Below, piece by piece: positions 24,881 through 33,269 of a DNA stretch of 64,000 bases. A model generated the notes under the pieces. That model was not told where the DNA came from and ran no database searches. It saw only the letters and a program-made list of their open reading frames with translations. Position 1 is the first letter of the stretch, and every line of letters begins with the position of its first letter. The position numbers and the translations under genes were made by a program. This stretch comes from CANKHA01 sp035699705 (GTDB lineage Bacteria; Pseudomonadota; Alphaproteobacteria; Rhizobiales; Xanthobacteraceae): the NCBI GenBank assembly GCA_035699705.1, contig DASSPI010000056.1:1-64000 (forward strand). The letters are read 5' to 3'.

Positions 24881-25318
24881 CGGCCTGCGCCGTCAGCGCA
24901 GCTGCGCCAGAACTTCAAAAATTAGGGTCAGTGCGTGAGCTTCTTCAATAGGAGCAAGCCTAAGCCGGCCCGCTGAGCCCCGCTTCGGCATCGTCAATCC
25001 CCAGCCCGGCCATTGCCGCGGCCGTCCGTATTATTCCGCGGAGAAGCCGCCACATTTGGGGTAACCCGGCTAGCCGGCCGGTCCGGTGCCGGGGGCATCA
25101 GGATGGGCTTACCATCGCCACCCGGGGGGAAAGGCGAGCCATCCAGGCCCGTTTCGGCGGCTGAGGGTCGGCCGCCCGGAGCGGCGGGCGCGGAAAATGG
25201 CGATCCCGGGACAAATTCGGGAACCAAGTGTGGCCTCCGCGCACTAGTAAGCGGCGCCTGACAGGCCGCAGTATGGTCAGGCGAATCTATTCGAACGTTA
25301 CAGGAGAGAGGGCTGCCC
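24881..25318. other. 438-bp gap with no supportable gene apart from a leader inverted repeat
   Basis: The GC-rich sequence includes short open frames (for example 25013-25261 plus) rich in Gly, Pro and Arg without ribosome sites or motifs. The only structure I see is the inverted repeat at 25255-25283. Confidence 0.5.
25255..25283 (+). promoter_or_regulatory. Inverted repeat upstream of small lipoprotein gene
   Basis: CGCCTGAC (25255-25262) and GTCAGGCG (25276-25283) form a perfect 8-bp inverted repeat with a 13-base spacer, ending 36 bp before the lipoprotein start. It could be an operator or a leader hairpin. Confidence 0.4.
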
Positions 25319-25444
25319 ATGAAGAAACTTACAATTTTGGTGATTGGCTGTATTGCCGTCGCGAGCCTTGCCGGGTGTGTCGGCAAAGGCAAAGGTAAAG
25401 GCAAGGGCAAGACCCCGCCTGCCGCCGTCGTCACCAAGGGCTGA
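25319..25444 (+). CDS. 41-residue lipoprotein with Gly-Lys repeat
   Basis: A very short frame with GGAGAGAGG upstream encodes a classical lipoprotein signal: MKKLTILVIGCIAVASLAGC, with lipobox LAGC giving the modified Cys at residue 20. The mature part is only 22 residues: a (GK)n stretch then TPPAAVVTKG. An intrinsic-type terminator starts 18 bp after the stop, which supports an independent gene. It resembles entericidin-sized lipoproteins in size only; the basic GK run could bind peptidoglycan or outer-membrane lipid (inference). Confidence 0.75.
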   Translation: MKKLTILVIGCIAVASLAGCVGKGKGKGKGKTPPAAVVTKG

Positions 25445-25461
25445 GTACCTGACGAAACATT

Positions 25462-25494
25462 GGGCGGGATCTCCGGTGGAGATCCTGCCCTTTT
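25462..25494 (+). terminator. Intrinsic terminator after lipoprotein gene
   Basis: A 13-bp stem with one G-T pair (25462-25474 with 25478-25490), a GGT loop and a following TTTT, immediately downstream of the small lipoprotein gene. Confidence 0.8.
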
Positions 25495-25681
25495 CTCCGG
25501 CCTGCCCCATCGGCGTGAACGGCTTGCGGATCGTCGTCCCGTAAGCTTTCTCCTGCCGAAATAGCACCGCAGCAATGGCGGTTCTTCGCGAGCGCTTGCG
25601 CGCCCGATGTTCTGCGGCTGTCGTTTAGCCGGCAGCGAGCCCAGGGGCTATGGCCTTCCGGAAGTCACAAAGGCAAACGCC

Positions 25682-26266
25682 CTAGTGGATCCAGGGAATG
25701 AGTCGTTTCGTTCGCAGCATGTAAGATCGATAGCCCTCTCCGAAGGTATCGATCATCAGCTGCTCTTCGCGGTTCACCCGCAGAAAATAAAGAAGTCCGA
25801 AGCCGACAATGCCGGACAGCCCGGCCACCCAGTTCGGCAGGAGCAAGGCCTGCGCCAGGGCCCAGAGCCAAAACGCGGTGTACATCGGATGCCGGATGTA
25901 TCGGTAAACGCCGTTCGTAATCAGTTGGTGATCTTTGCGTACATCAAGGCTTACCGACCAATTCGTGCCTAGCGCTTGATGCGTCATGTAAAACATGCCT
26001 AGCGCTGCTGTTGCCGCAACGGCCCCGCTCCAGGCCTGCGTCGGGTTGAATGGGTAGTCGGCGAATTGAGGAAATCCCGTCGCTATATACAGCAAGGGCA
26101 GCGTTCCCAGTCCGACGATCGCAATCAAAATAACTGCGAGTTCGCGGTAGTCCCGTGCGCTGCGCCGCACTGGCGTCCGCCAGGCCCGCCACTCATGGGG
26201 AACGCGAATGGCGTACCAGCCTACTATAAGCAAAGCAAAAATTGCTTTGGCGATCACGGGAGTCAT
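25682..26266 (-). CDS. Isoprenylcysteine carboxyl methyltransferase-like membrane protein
   Basis: A 194-residue membrane protein with about four or five hydrophobic helices. The C-terminal half carries the ICMT/PEMT signature: ITNGVYRYIRHPMYTAFWLW, then NREEQLMIDTFGEGYRSYML, with the RHPMY and E-E residues used for SAM binding. Bacterial members methylate unknown small or lipid substrates. It is convergent with the lipoprotein gene and followed upstream by the minus-strand alkB-like gene with a 173-bp gap. Confidence 0.82.
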   Translation of the reverse strand: MTPVIAKAIFALLIVGWYAIRVPHEWRAWRTPVRRSARDYRELAVILIAIVGLGTLPLLYIATGFPQFADYPFNPTQAWSGAVAATAALGMFYMTHQALGTNWSVSLDVRKDHQLITNGVYRYIRHPMYTAFWLWALAQALLLPNWVAGLSGIVGFGLLYFLRVNREEQLMIDTFGEGYRSYMLRTKRLIPWIH

Positions 26267-26439
26267 GGCGGTTCCTTTAGGAAACTGATCTTGAATCTTT
26301 AGTGCTGCTCAAGAGCTGCGAAGGATGGCAGCGACGGCGGGGTCGAGGGCGCGCGCTGCCGCGAGGACAATCCTAAGGGCCTATGCGATAGCAACCAGAC
26401 GCGCCATAGGGTGGAGCCGCCGCTGAAGGATGGCGCCGG

Positions 26440-27648
26440 TCAGGCTTGCTCCGGCAGGCAGCCGCCCGAGCCTTCGCCTGCTGCTCTTCGGAGCTCTTCA
26501 TGGCGAGGACCGATGTTGACCCTGCTCATATCGCCCTTGACCTGCTTCAACAGCAGAGGATCCATGACACGGCGCCATAACGGCGGGATCAGCGCAAGTA
26601 AATACATTGCCGGATAACCGGCAGGCAGTTGCGGGATCCCTTCGAAGTTTCTCAGTGATTGGTAACGCCGCATCGGGTTGGCATGATGATCGGAATGCCG
26701 TTGCAGGTGCAGCAGCACAAAATTCGAGATCAGGTGATTAGAATTCCAGGAATGCTCCGGCCGGCACCGTTCATAGCGGCCATCGGGCATCTTCAGCCGC
26801 AACAAACCGTAGTGCTCGATGTAGTTCGCTAAAGTGAGCTGCCACCAGCCAATAGCAGCTTGGGCAATGAGGAAGGGCACGATCATGATGCCAAACAGCG
26901 CTACCAATGTGCCGTAAAGCAAGAAGGTGAGTGCCAGCGGCTGGAGAATCTGATTCTCCCAGGACCACTGGTTCTTGCCTTTGCGAACAAGACGGCTTCG
27001 CTCTGTCTCCCAGGCGCGGCGCCAGGCACCAGGAATTTCGCGGCGGGCGAACTGATAAATACTCTCTCCAAAGCGGGCGCTGGCAGGATCCTCAGGGGTG
27101 GCCACGTACCGATGGTGGCCTTTGTTATGTTCAATGTAGAAATGACCATAACCGACAAGCGCCAGCACCGCTTTTGCCAACCAATGTTCCAGGACCGAGT
27201 TTTTGTGGCCGAGTTCGTGGCCCACATTGATGGCCATTCCATTAACCAGTCCCAGCGCCAGCGTCAGACCGGCGAGGCCAAGCCAATCAAGCTGGTGAGT
27301 GCCCACATACCAAACGCATCCAAGGAAGACGCCGTAGTGAATCGGCACCGTGCAATAGGTGAGATAGCGATAAAATGGGTCTTGCTCGAGCTGCGGCACC
27401 GCCTTTTCTGGCGGGTTATTGTGCGCGTCCGGCCCGATGATCCAGTCCGCAATCGGGACGAGCCCGAACCACAAGGCGATCGTCACCCAGGTAAAAGCAC
27501 CCAGTCCGGTCTTGGCCTCGAGGTAGGCGCCCAGAAGCGGGGTTAAGGGGGATATAAGTGCGAGCCCCCACAGATATTTATACCTGTCAGAATACGTCGC
27601 CGCGCCGCCGAGGGACGATGGCGCAATTGCGACAGGTGACGGCTTCAT
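26440..27648 (-). CDS. alkB: Alkane 1-monooxygenase (AlkB family)
   Basis: A 402-residue membrane di-iron hydroxylase that oxidises the terminal methyl of medium-chain alkanes or related groups. The eight-histidine signature is present: GHELGHK, EHNKGHHRYVATPEDPASAR and LQRHSDHHANPMRRYQ; NYIEHYGLLR is also conserved. Several hydrophobic helices precede and separate the His boxes. ATG 27648 is selected because GGGGGGAG precedes it at good spacing; the open frame continues about 60 codons upstream with no membrane-protein character. No rubredoxin or rubredoxin reductase gene is adjacent, so electron donors must come from elsewhere. Confidence 0.92.
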   Translation of the reverse strand: MKPSPVAIAPSSLGGAATYSDRYKYLWGLALISPLTPLLGAYLEAKTGLGAFTWVTIALWFGLVPIADWIIGPDAHNNPPEKAVPQLEQDPFYRYLTYCTVPIHYGVFLGCVWYVGTHQLDWLGLAGLTLALGLVNGMAINVGHELGHKNSVLEHWLAKAVLALVGYGHFYIEHNKGHHRYVATPEDPASARFGESIYQFARREIPGAWRRAWETERSRLVRKGKNQWSWENQILQPLALTFLLYGTLVALFGIMIVPFLIAQAAIGWWQLTLANYIEHYGLLRLKMPDGRYERCRPEHSWNSNHLISNFVLLHLQRHSDHHANPMRRYQSLRNFEGIPQLPAGYPAMYLLALIPPLWRRVMDPLLLKQVKGDMSRVNIGPRHEELRRAAGEGSGGCLPEQA

Positions 27649-27915
27649 CGACTGGCTCCCCCCTCGGATGCATGCTGTTCGCGAGCAGACAGAATAGCAG
27701 GATCTGTGGACCTTGGAAGCGGCGGTTTTTAGGCCAAATGTTCGGCCGAGGCGGTGCGCTCGCGCCATTTTCGCCTGAATCCACCGGGTTTTCTGAGACG
27801 GGAGCTTATCATAACCACCGGGGCCCGCCGGGGACATGCGCCCGTGCGGATTGGTTGCGGTTTAGTTGAGGCCGGGTAGGATTGAAAAAACAATAAAATC
27901 CCGGAAGGAAACACC

Positions 27916-28785
27916 ATGCAGGACGTTCTCGACATCCAGGTCACGCCGTTGTCACCGGCGTGCGGCGCGGAGATCAGCGGGGTTGATCTGACGCGGCCGC
28001 TCTCGCCCGAGACGGTGCAGGCGATCCGGGACGCCTGGAACAAGCACATTGTGCTGGTGTTTCGCGGACAACAGATAACGCAGGACGACCAGCTCCGCTT
28101 TGCGTCCTATTTCGGCAATCTAGGCGAACGCAAGCGCGCGAAGACGCAGCTGGCGAAGAAGATCGAAGGCACCCAGCAGACGCACAAGAATGTCCTGCTC
28201 GTCACCAATATCAAGGAAGACGGTGTGCCGATCGGCGCTTTCGGCGAGGGCGAGTTCTGGTTCCACATCGACGGCGGCTATACCGAGCGGCCGTACCGCT
28301 ACACTTTCCTTTACGCGATCGAGCTGCCGTCGACCGGCGGCAACACCATGTTTTCCAATATGTACAAGGCCTATGACGCAGTCCCGGCGACGCTGAAGGA
28401 GAAGCTTAAGGGCAGGAAAGCCATCCACATCCACGAATATAACCGCGCCAAGCAGGCCAGCCATTCCGGCGACATCAGCCACCTGCCGCATTACCGTCAT
28501 CCGGTTTTCATCAGCCATCCCGAGACCGGCCGCAAGACGCTGTTTGTTGATCGGCTCATGACCGTGGGCATCGAGGGGATGGACAAGGCCAAGAGCGACG
28601 CGATCATGACGCAGCTCTACGATATCGGCGAGCGGCGCGAATTCATCTACGAGCATGAGTGGAAGCTCGGAGATTTCCTGATGTGGGACAACCGCTGCAC
28701 CATCCACGCGCGCACCGACTTTCCGAAGGAGGAGCGCCGCCTGCTGCGCCGCTGCACGGTTGAAGGCGACTTGCTGCGCGAATAA
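27916..28785 (+). CDS. TauD/TfdA family Fe(II)/2-oxoglutarate dioxygenase
   Basis: A 289-residue dioxygenase preceded by GGAAGGAA. The N-terminus GAEISGVDLTRPLSPETVQA is typical of the family. The iron-binding HxD is in FWFHIDGGY, the distal His is in NRCTIHARTDF, and the 2-oxoglutarate Arg is in the RRLLRRCTV stretch. TauD-type enzymes hydroxylate sulfonates, aryloxyacetates or other small acids. The gene leads a plus-strand group with a cupin-type dioxygenase and an extracellular solute-binding protein, suggesting uptake and oxidation of one compound. Substrate unknown. Confidence 0.88.
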   Translation: MQDVLDIQVTPLSPACGAEISGVDLTRPLSPETVQAIRDAWNKHIVLVFRGQQITQDDQLRFASYFGNLGERKRAKTQLAKKIEGTQQTHKNVLLVTNIKEDGVPIGAFGEGEFWFHIDGGYTERPYRYTFLYAIELPSTGGNTMFSNMYKAYDAVPATLKEKLKGRKAIHIHEYNRAKQASHSGDISHLPHYRHPVFISHPETGRKTLFVDRLMTVGIEGMDKAKSDAIMTQLYDIGERREFIYEHEWKLGDFLMWDNRCTIHARTDFPKEERRLLRRCTVEGDLLRE

Positions 28786-28828
28786 GCCACCGCCGCTTCT
28801 CGAAAGCTTTACGATTGGGAGACAAATT

Positions 28829-29419
28829 ATGAATGCCCATGCGAAAGTCCCGGTCTTCGCAAAATTCATCGATGAGTTACGCGCAATCTGGGCGGCAAAA
28901 GCCGACATCAAGAGCCGGATGGAAGCGGCAAAGCCGGTGCTTGAACAACTCGTGAAGGACGACGGCCTGAAGGCGATTTCCGCAAACTGGCCGTCGACCG
29001 AAGGCGGGAAGAATCTGCTGTTCTATGTCGATCCGGATCATGGCTTTGCCATCAACGCCGTGGTGCGCGTGCCCGGCCGCAAGGGCAGGCCGCATGATCA
29101 TGGCGACGCCTGGGTGCTGTACGGCGTGCTCGACGGAACCGAGAGCCTCGAGCGCTATGACCGCGTCGACGATGGCAGCAGGCCCGGCCATGCCGAGATT
29201 AAACTGACGTCAGTCACGTCCGGCTCGCAAGGCAAGGTCGACCTTGTGCCGCCGCACGACATCCATGCGGAGCAGGGCGGCGACGCACGCTCGGTGGCGA
29301 TCATCATCCGTAGCCAGAAGCTGGGCGGAAGCAATATCCAGCACGGTTATAATATGGCGGAAAAGACCGTCGAAGAGCGCCATGGCCCGCGGCAAATTCC
29401 CTACGAACTGACGATGTGA
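28829..29419 (+). CDS. Cupin protein, cysteine dioxygenase-like
   Basis: A 196-residue double-stranded beta-helix protein. The cupin motif 1 GRPHDHGDAWVLYGVLDGTE, with metal-binding His-x-His, and a later His in PPHDIHAEQGG resemble the cysteine dioxygenase/3-mercaptopropionate dioxygenase group. ATG 28829 follows GGGAGAC; the longer frame overlaps the upstream gene without a ribosome site. It lies 43 bp after the TauD-like gene and 28 bp before the SBP gene, hence a likely operon of two oxygenases plus a receptor. Thiol or sulfur-compound oxidation is a reasonable guess. Confidence 0.75.
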   Translation: MNAHAKVPVFAKFIDELRAIWAAKADIKSRMEAAKPVLEQLVKDDGLKAISANWPSTEGGKNLLFYVDPDHGFAINAVVRVPGRKGRPHDHGDAWVLYGVLDGTESLERYDRVDDGSRPGHAEIKLTSVTSGSQGKVDLVPPHDIHAEQGGDARSVAIIIRSQKLGGSNIQHGYNMAEKTVEERHGPRQIPYELTM

Positions 29420-29447
29420 CCAAAGCGGAAAGCGTCGGGCGCGATTC

Positions 29448-30530
29448 ATGAAAATACCCGCCTTGTTGCTGTCCATGGCGTGCAGCTCGCTGGCGATGGC
29501 ACAACCCGCCGGTTGGCAGAAGCAGTGGGACGAAACGCTTGCCGCCGCAAAAAAGGAAGGCAAGGTCGTTGTCTTCGGCTCGCCCGATCCGGTGATGCGC
29601 AATGAGATCATCCCGCGCTTCACCAAGCAGTTCGGGATTCCGGTGGACTATATTGCGGGTACCGCCAGCCAGATCGCCGCGCGCGTTCGCACCGAGCGCC
29701 AGTCCGGTATCTATTCAATCGACGTCTATCTCGGCGGTTCCGGCACCACCGTCACCACGCTTTATCCGCAGGGGATGCTGGATCCGATCAAGCCGCTCCT
29801 GATCCATCCCGATGTGACGGACGGCGGGAAATGGAAGCGCGGGGCGCCGTCATTCATCGATCCTGAAGGGCAATACATCATGATGCTCTTCTCAACGGTG
29901 AACGAAACTCTGTACATCAATACCGATTTCGTGAAGCCGGAAGAGATGAAGCATGTGAACGACCTGATCAATCCGAAGTGGAAAGGCAAAATCGCCAGCC
30001 AGGATCCGCGTCATACCGGCAGCGGTGCCAACAGCGCCGTGCATTTTTATACCCAGCTCGGGCCGGAATACGTCAAGAAGGTCTATGTCGACCAGCAGCC
30101 GACCTATAGCCGGGAGCGTCGGCAACTCACCGACTGGCTGGCGCGCGGCACTTATCCGATCTGCCTGACCTGCCGCGCCGACGATGTGAAGCCGTTGGTC
30201 AAAGAAGGCTATAAGCTGCTGGAAGTTTTCGAGCTGCAAGGGATCGTCAACCGCGTGAACGCCGCGCCGCTTCTGATGACCTACGCCAACAAGGCCCCGC
30301 ATCCGGATGCGGCCAAGATCTTCATCAACTGGTTCGCCGGCAAGGAAGCGCTGGAGCTCTATTCACGCGACTACGAAGCCGTCACGCTGCGCACAGACGT
30401 GGATGAGTCTTTCCTCGACCCGCGCATAATTCCCAAGCCGGGCGTCAATTATCCCGACGACACCGATTTCAACTGGCTGCAGAAAGGCAGAACCGAAGTC
30501 ACAGAGAAGGTGCGTGAATTGCTGAAATGA
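29448..30530 (+). CDS. Extracellular solute-binding protein, Fe3+/thiamine receptor type
   Basis: A 360-residue periplasmic binding protein with a signal peptide (MKIPALLLSMACSSLAMAQ). After it comes WQKQWDETLAAAKKEGKVVV, the usual start of family 1/6 ABC receptors. Other landmarks are LINPKWKGKIASQDPRHTGS and APHPDAAKIFINWFAGKEAL. It is a clear paralogue of the receptor at 35216-36304 (same N-terminal and C-terminal motifs). No permease or ATPase genes are adjacent. It is likely co-transcribed with the two oxygenase genes upstream and may deliver their substrate. Confidence 0.85.
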   Translation: MKIPALLLSMACSSLAMAQPAGWQKQWDETLAAAKKEGKVVVFGSPDPVMRNEIIPRFTKQFGIPVDYIAGTASQIAARVRTERQSGIYSIDVYLGGSGTTVTTLYPQGMLDPIKPLLIHPDVTDGGKWKRGAPSFIDPEGQYIMMLFSTVNETLYINTDFVKPEEMKHVNDLINPKWKGKIASQDPRHTGSGANSAVHFYTQLGPEYVKKVYVDQQPTYSRERRQLTDWLARGTYPICLTCRADDVKPLVKEGYKLLEVFELQGIVNRVNAAPLLMTYANKAPHPDAAKIFINWFAGKEALELYSRDYEAVTLRTDVDESFLDPRIIPKPGVNYPDDTDFNWLQKGRTEVTEKVRELLK

Positions 30531-30581
30531 TGTTCGGACGGCGATGGCGCATTGGCCACCGGCGTGGCCGAAAGCCAGGGT

Positions 30582-31997
30582 CTACTCTTTGGACCGGTGG
30601 CCGCTGACTTCAGCGGCGGCGTCCGGCGCAAGCGGCCAGCAGAATAGGATACTGAGCAGCGCAAACGTCGCGGCGGCCGCGAAGGCGAGCTGCAAATCGA
30701 AAACCGTGAGGTCGCCGGCGCCGCGCCAGGCGAGCGACAGATTCAGCAACCCGGCGGCAAAGGCGATGCCGAAGCCGCGGCTCAGCTGCTGCGCCATGCT
30801 GGCGATGCTGCTCGCGGTGCTCATCCTTTGGTGTTCGATGTCCGCATAAACGATGGCTTGGGTCGCGGTGAACTGGAAGGATTGGAAAAATCCGCCGATC
30901 AGCAGCAGCACGAACATGAGCATGACCGGCGTCGCATCGGTAAAAAAGACGCACATCGCGATCGTCGCGGCGCTGATGAGCGCATTGCCGATCATGGCCT
31001 TGCGGAAGCCGAAGCGCCTCAGAATCGGCCGCGCGGTGAGCTTCATCGACATGGCCCCTGCCGCGGTGGCGAACGTCAGGATGCCGGACAGAAACGCCGT
31101 CATGCCGAACACCACCTGAAACAAGAGCGGCAGCAGGTAGACCAACGTACCTCCGCCGGCGCGGAAGACCGAGCCGGCGCCAATGCCGGCGCGAAAAGTG
31201 GGATTGCGGAAGACCGACAAGTCCAGAAGGGCGTGCGTATGCCGCCGCAGATGGCGCAAGGCGAGTGCGCCGACGATTACGCCGACGACCAGCACCGCGC
31301 TTGCCACGGCCGCTTCGCCTGCCCCGCGCCCGATCGCCTCAATGCCATACATGATGCAAGACAGCGACACGCCGGTGAGGACGAAGCCGATCCAATCCAT
31401 CGGGCGCGGGTTCTCTTCTTTTGGATTGTCGAAGTAACGCGATACCAGGAATATGCCGAGCAGGCCGAGCGGCACATTCACAAAGAAGATCCAGCGCCAG
31501 GAAATATAGGTGGTGATGAAACCGCCAAGCAGCGGGCCGAGCACCGGCCCCAACTGCGCCGGTACCTGCAGATAGGCCATGACGGGGATCAGTTGCGATT
31601 TCTCGACGCTGCGGAACAGGACGAGCCGGCCGACCGGCACCATCATCGCGCCACCGAGGCCCTGAAGGACGCGCGACGCGGTCAGCTGGACCACGTTTTC
31701 GCTGATCCCGCACAATACCGAACCCAAAGTGAACAGGGCGATCGCCAAGCGGAACACCGTGCGTCCGCCGAACCGATCCGCAGCCCAGCCGCTAACCGGG
31801 ATAAAGACGGCAATGCTGAGCAGATAGGAGGTTACCGCAATGGTGAGCCGTATCGGATCGGTATTCAGCGAGATCGCCATTTGCGGCAGTGCCGTGGTGA
31901 TCGCCGTCGCGTCAATCTGCTGCATAATGATCGCCGAGGCGACGATCACCGCCAGGATTTTTGGATTGATTTCTTTCGGCTTCTTGCTTGGCGGCAT
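30582..31997 (-). CDS. MFS drug transporter, DHA2 (14-TMS EmrB/QacA) family
   Basis: A 471-residue carrier with about 14 transmembrane helices. MQQIDATAITTALPQMAISL is the DHA2 TM1 motif (D1 motif), GWAADRFGGRTVFRLAIALF the MFS loop 2-3 motif, and SRVLQGLGGAMMVPVGRLVL the TM4 motif. It probably exports a drug or metabolite by proton antiport. No EmrA-type membrane fusion partner is next to it. It lies 10 bp downstream of another minus-strand MFS gene, so the two carriers and the oxidoreductase at 34235 may be one transcript. Confidence 0.88.
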   Translation of the reverse strand: MPPSKKPKEINPKILAVIVASAIIMQQIDATAITTALPQMAISLNTDPIRLTIAVTSYLLSIAVFIPVSGWAADRFGGRTVFRLAIALFTLGSVLCGISENVVQLTASRVLQGLGGAMMVPVGRLVLFRSVEKSQLIPVMAYLQVPAQLGPVLGPLLGGFITTYISWRWIFFVNVPLGLLGIFLVSRYFDNPKEENPRPMDWIGFVLTGVSLSCIMYGIEAIGRGAGEAAVASAVLVVGVIVGALALRHLRRHTHALLDLSVFRNPTFRAGIGAGSVFRAGGGTLVYLLPLLFQVVFGMTAFLSGILTFATAAGAMSMKLTARPILRRFGFRKAMIGNALISAATIAMCVFFTDATPVMLMFVLLLIGGFFQSFQFTATQAIVYADIEHQRMSTASSIASMAQQLSRGFGIAFAAGLLNLSLAWRGAGDLTVFDLQLAFAAAATFALLSILFCWPLAPDAAAEVSGHRSKE

Positions 31998-32007
31998 AAT
32001 GATCCGA

Positions 32008-33234
32008 TCAGGCTTCCGGCTGCGTCGAGGTGCCAGCGATCTGACGGCGGAATATCAATGCCAGCCCTCCGGCGGCCAACGCAATGCAGGCGCCGATGAA
32101 TACCGGCCATCGCAATCCTGTTGTTTCTGCAATCAAGCCCATGGCCAAGGCACCGACGGCCGGGCCGCCTTGCGCGATCATCCCATAGATGCTCATCGTC
32201 CGGCCCCGGAAACGCGATCGGATGGCGGACTGAATGAGGGTTTGGTTGCTGATGTCCATTACCACCGTGGAGAATCCGACAAAGAACATGAGCAGGCAGC
32301 CGATGAGGAAGGAATTGAAGCCGACGAACAGAATGAGCGCTACCGCCATCGAAATGATTGCGATGCAGGCCATCGTCAGCAGGCTCTGAACGCCGAATCG
32401 CCAGGACATCCAGACGCCGGCCAGCGTCGCGCCGACGCCGTGGGAGCCCAGCAGCCAGGCCAGCCCGCTGGCTGCCTTGCCGAACTCGCCGGAGGCGAAG
32501 CCCGGCATGAGTTCGGTGATCGGTTTTGCGCAGACAGCGACGATCGCCAGCAGGATGAATTGGTTGCGGACCACCGGCTGCGACAGGATATAGCGCAAGC
32601 CGTCGGCGACCTCCGCGACAATAGGCCGGGGCTCGCGTTCGGGGCGGGACGGCGGAGGCATATCGACCAGGCGCAATGCGCCTGTGAACACGAGGATCAG
32701 CAGAATGCTGATGCCGAAAGTCTCCGCGACGCCAAAGGCGACGAGGGTAGCTCCGCCGACCGCCGGACCGATAAACTTCGAGGTTTGAAAAATCATCGCG
32801 TTCTGCGAGAGCGCCTTAAGCAGCTTTTCGCGTCCCACCAGCCCGTAAACGACGGTCTGCCGTGCCGGGCGGTTGAAGGCGAAGACGGCTCCCCGGAAAA
32901 GCACCAGGCCGGCGAGCATCCAGATATTCATGTATCCAGATGCCATGATCCCGAAGAGAGCGATCGAATAAAGCAGCGTGAGAAGCTGCGTGAAGCGAAG
33001 CACGCCGAGGTGATTGAGCCGATCGAGCACCGCGCCTGCATAGAGGCCGAGCGCAATCGTCGGGCCGGTTTCGGCCAATGCGATGAGCCCGAGCCAGGTC
33101 GCCGAATGGGTGAGCTCCCAGGTCAGCCAGAGGATCGCGGTGCGCTGGACCCAAATGCCAACGGAGGACGAAAAATTGCCAATGAGGTACCAGCGGTAGC
33201 TTCGATCGGATGTTTGGGTATCGCTCTCACTCAA
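32008..33234 (-). CDS. MFS transporter, MFS_3/EntS-like
   Basis: A 408-residue, roughly 12-helix carrier. GNFSSSVGIWVQRTAILWLT and HSATWLGLIALAETGPTIAL at the N-terminus and YAGAVLDRLN in the loop after TM2 are typical of the enterobactin-exporter-like group; SRFRGRTMSIYGMIAQGGPAVG lies in the second half. The ligand cannot be inferred. The gene ends 10 bp before the DHA2 gene starts and begins 35 bp after the Gfo/Idh/MocA stop, consistent with one operon. Confidence 0.82.
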   Translation of the reverse strand: MSESDTQTSDRSYRWYLIGNFSSSVGIWVQRTAILWLTWELTHSATWLGLIALAETGPTIALGLYAGAVLDRLNHLGVLRFTQLLTLLYSIALFGIMASGYMNIWMLAGLVLFRGAVFAFNRPARQTVVYGLVGREKLLKALSQNAMIFQTSKFIGPAVGGATLVAFGVAETFGISILLILVFTGALRLVDMPPPSRPEREPRPIVAEVADGLRYILSQPVVRNQFILLAIVAVCAKPITELMPGFASGEFGKAASGLAWLLGSHGVGATLAGVWMSWRFGVQSLLTMACIAIISMAVALILFVGFNSFLIGCLLMFFVGFSTVVMDISNQTLIQSAIRSRFRGRTMSIYGMIAQGGPAVGALAMGLIAETTGLRWPVFIGACIALAAGGLALIFRRQIAGTSTQPEA

Positions 33235-33269
33235 ATCGACGAGTTCCTTCGGGCTGCGACACGCTCATA

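Noticed and set aside
25013..25261. 82-codon Gly/Pro-rich frame in the gap after fabF
   Set aside because: Low complexity and no start signal; read as GC-rich non-coding sequence.
27649..27837. N-terminal extension of AlkB
   Set aside because: The extra residues are Ser/Arg-rich and unlike the family, and the ATG at 27648 has a strong ribosome site.
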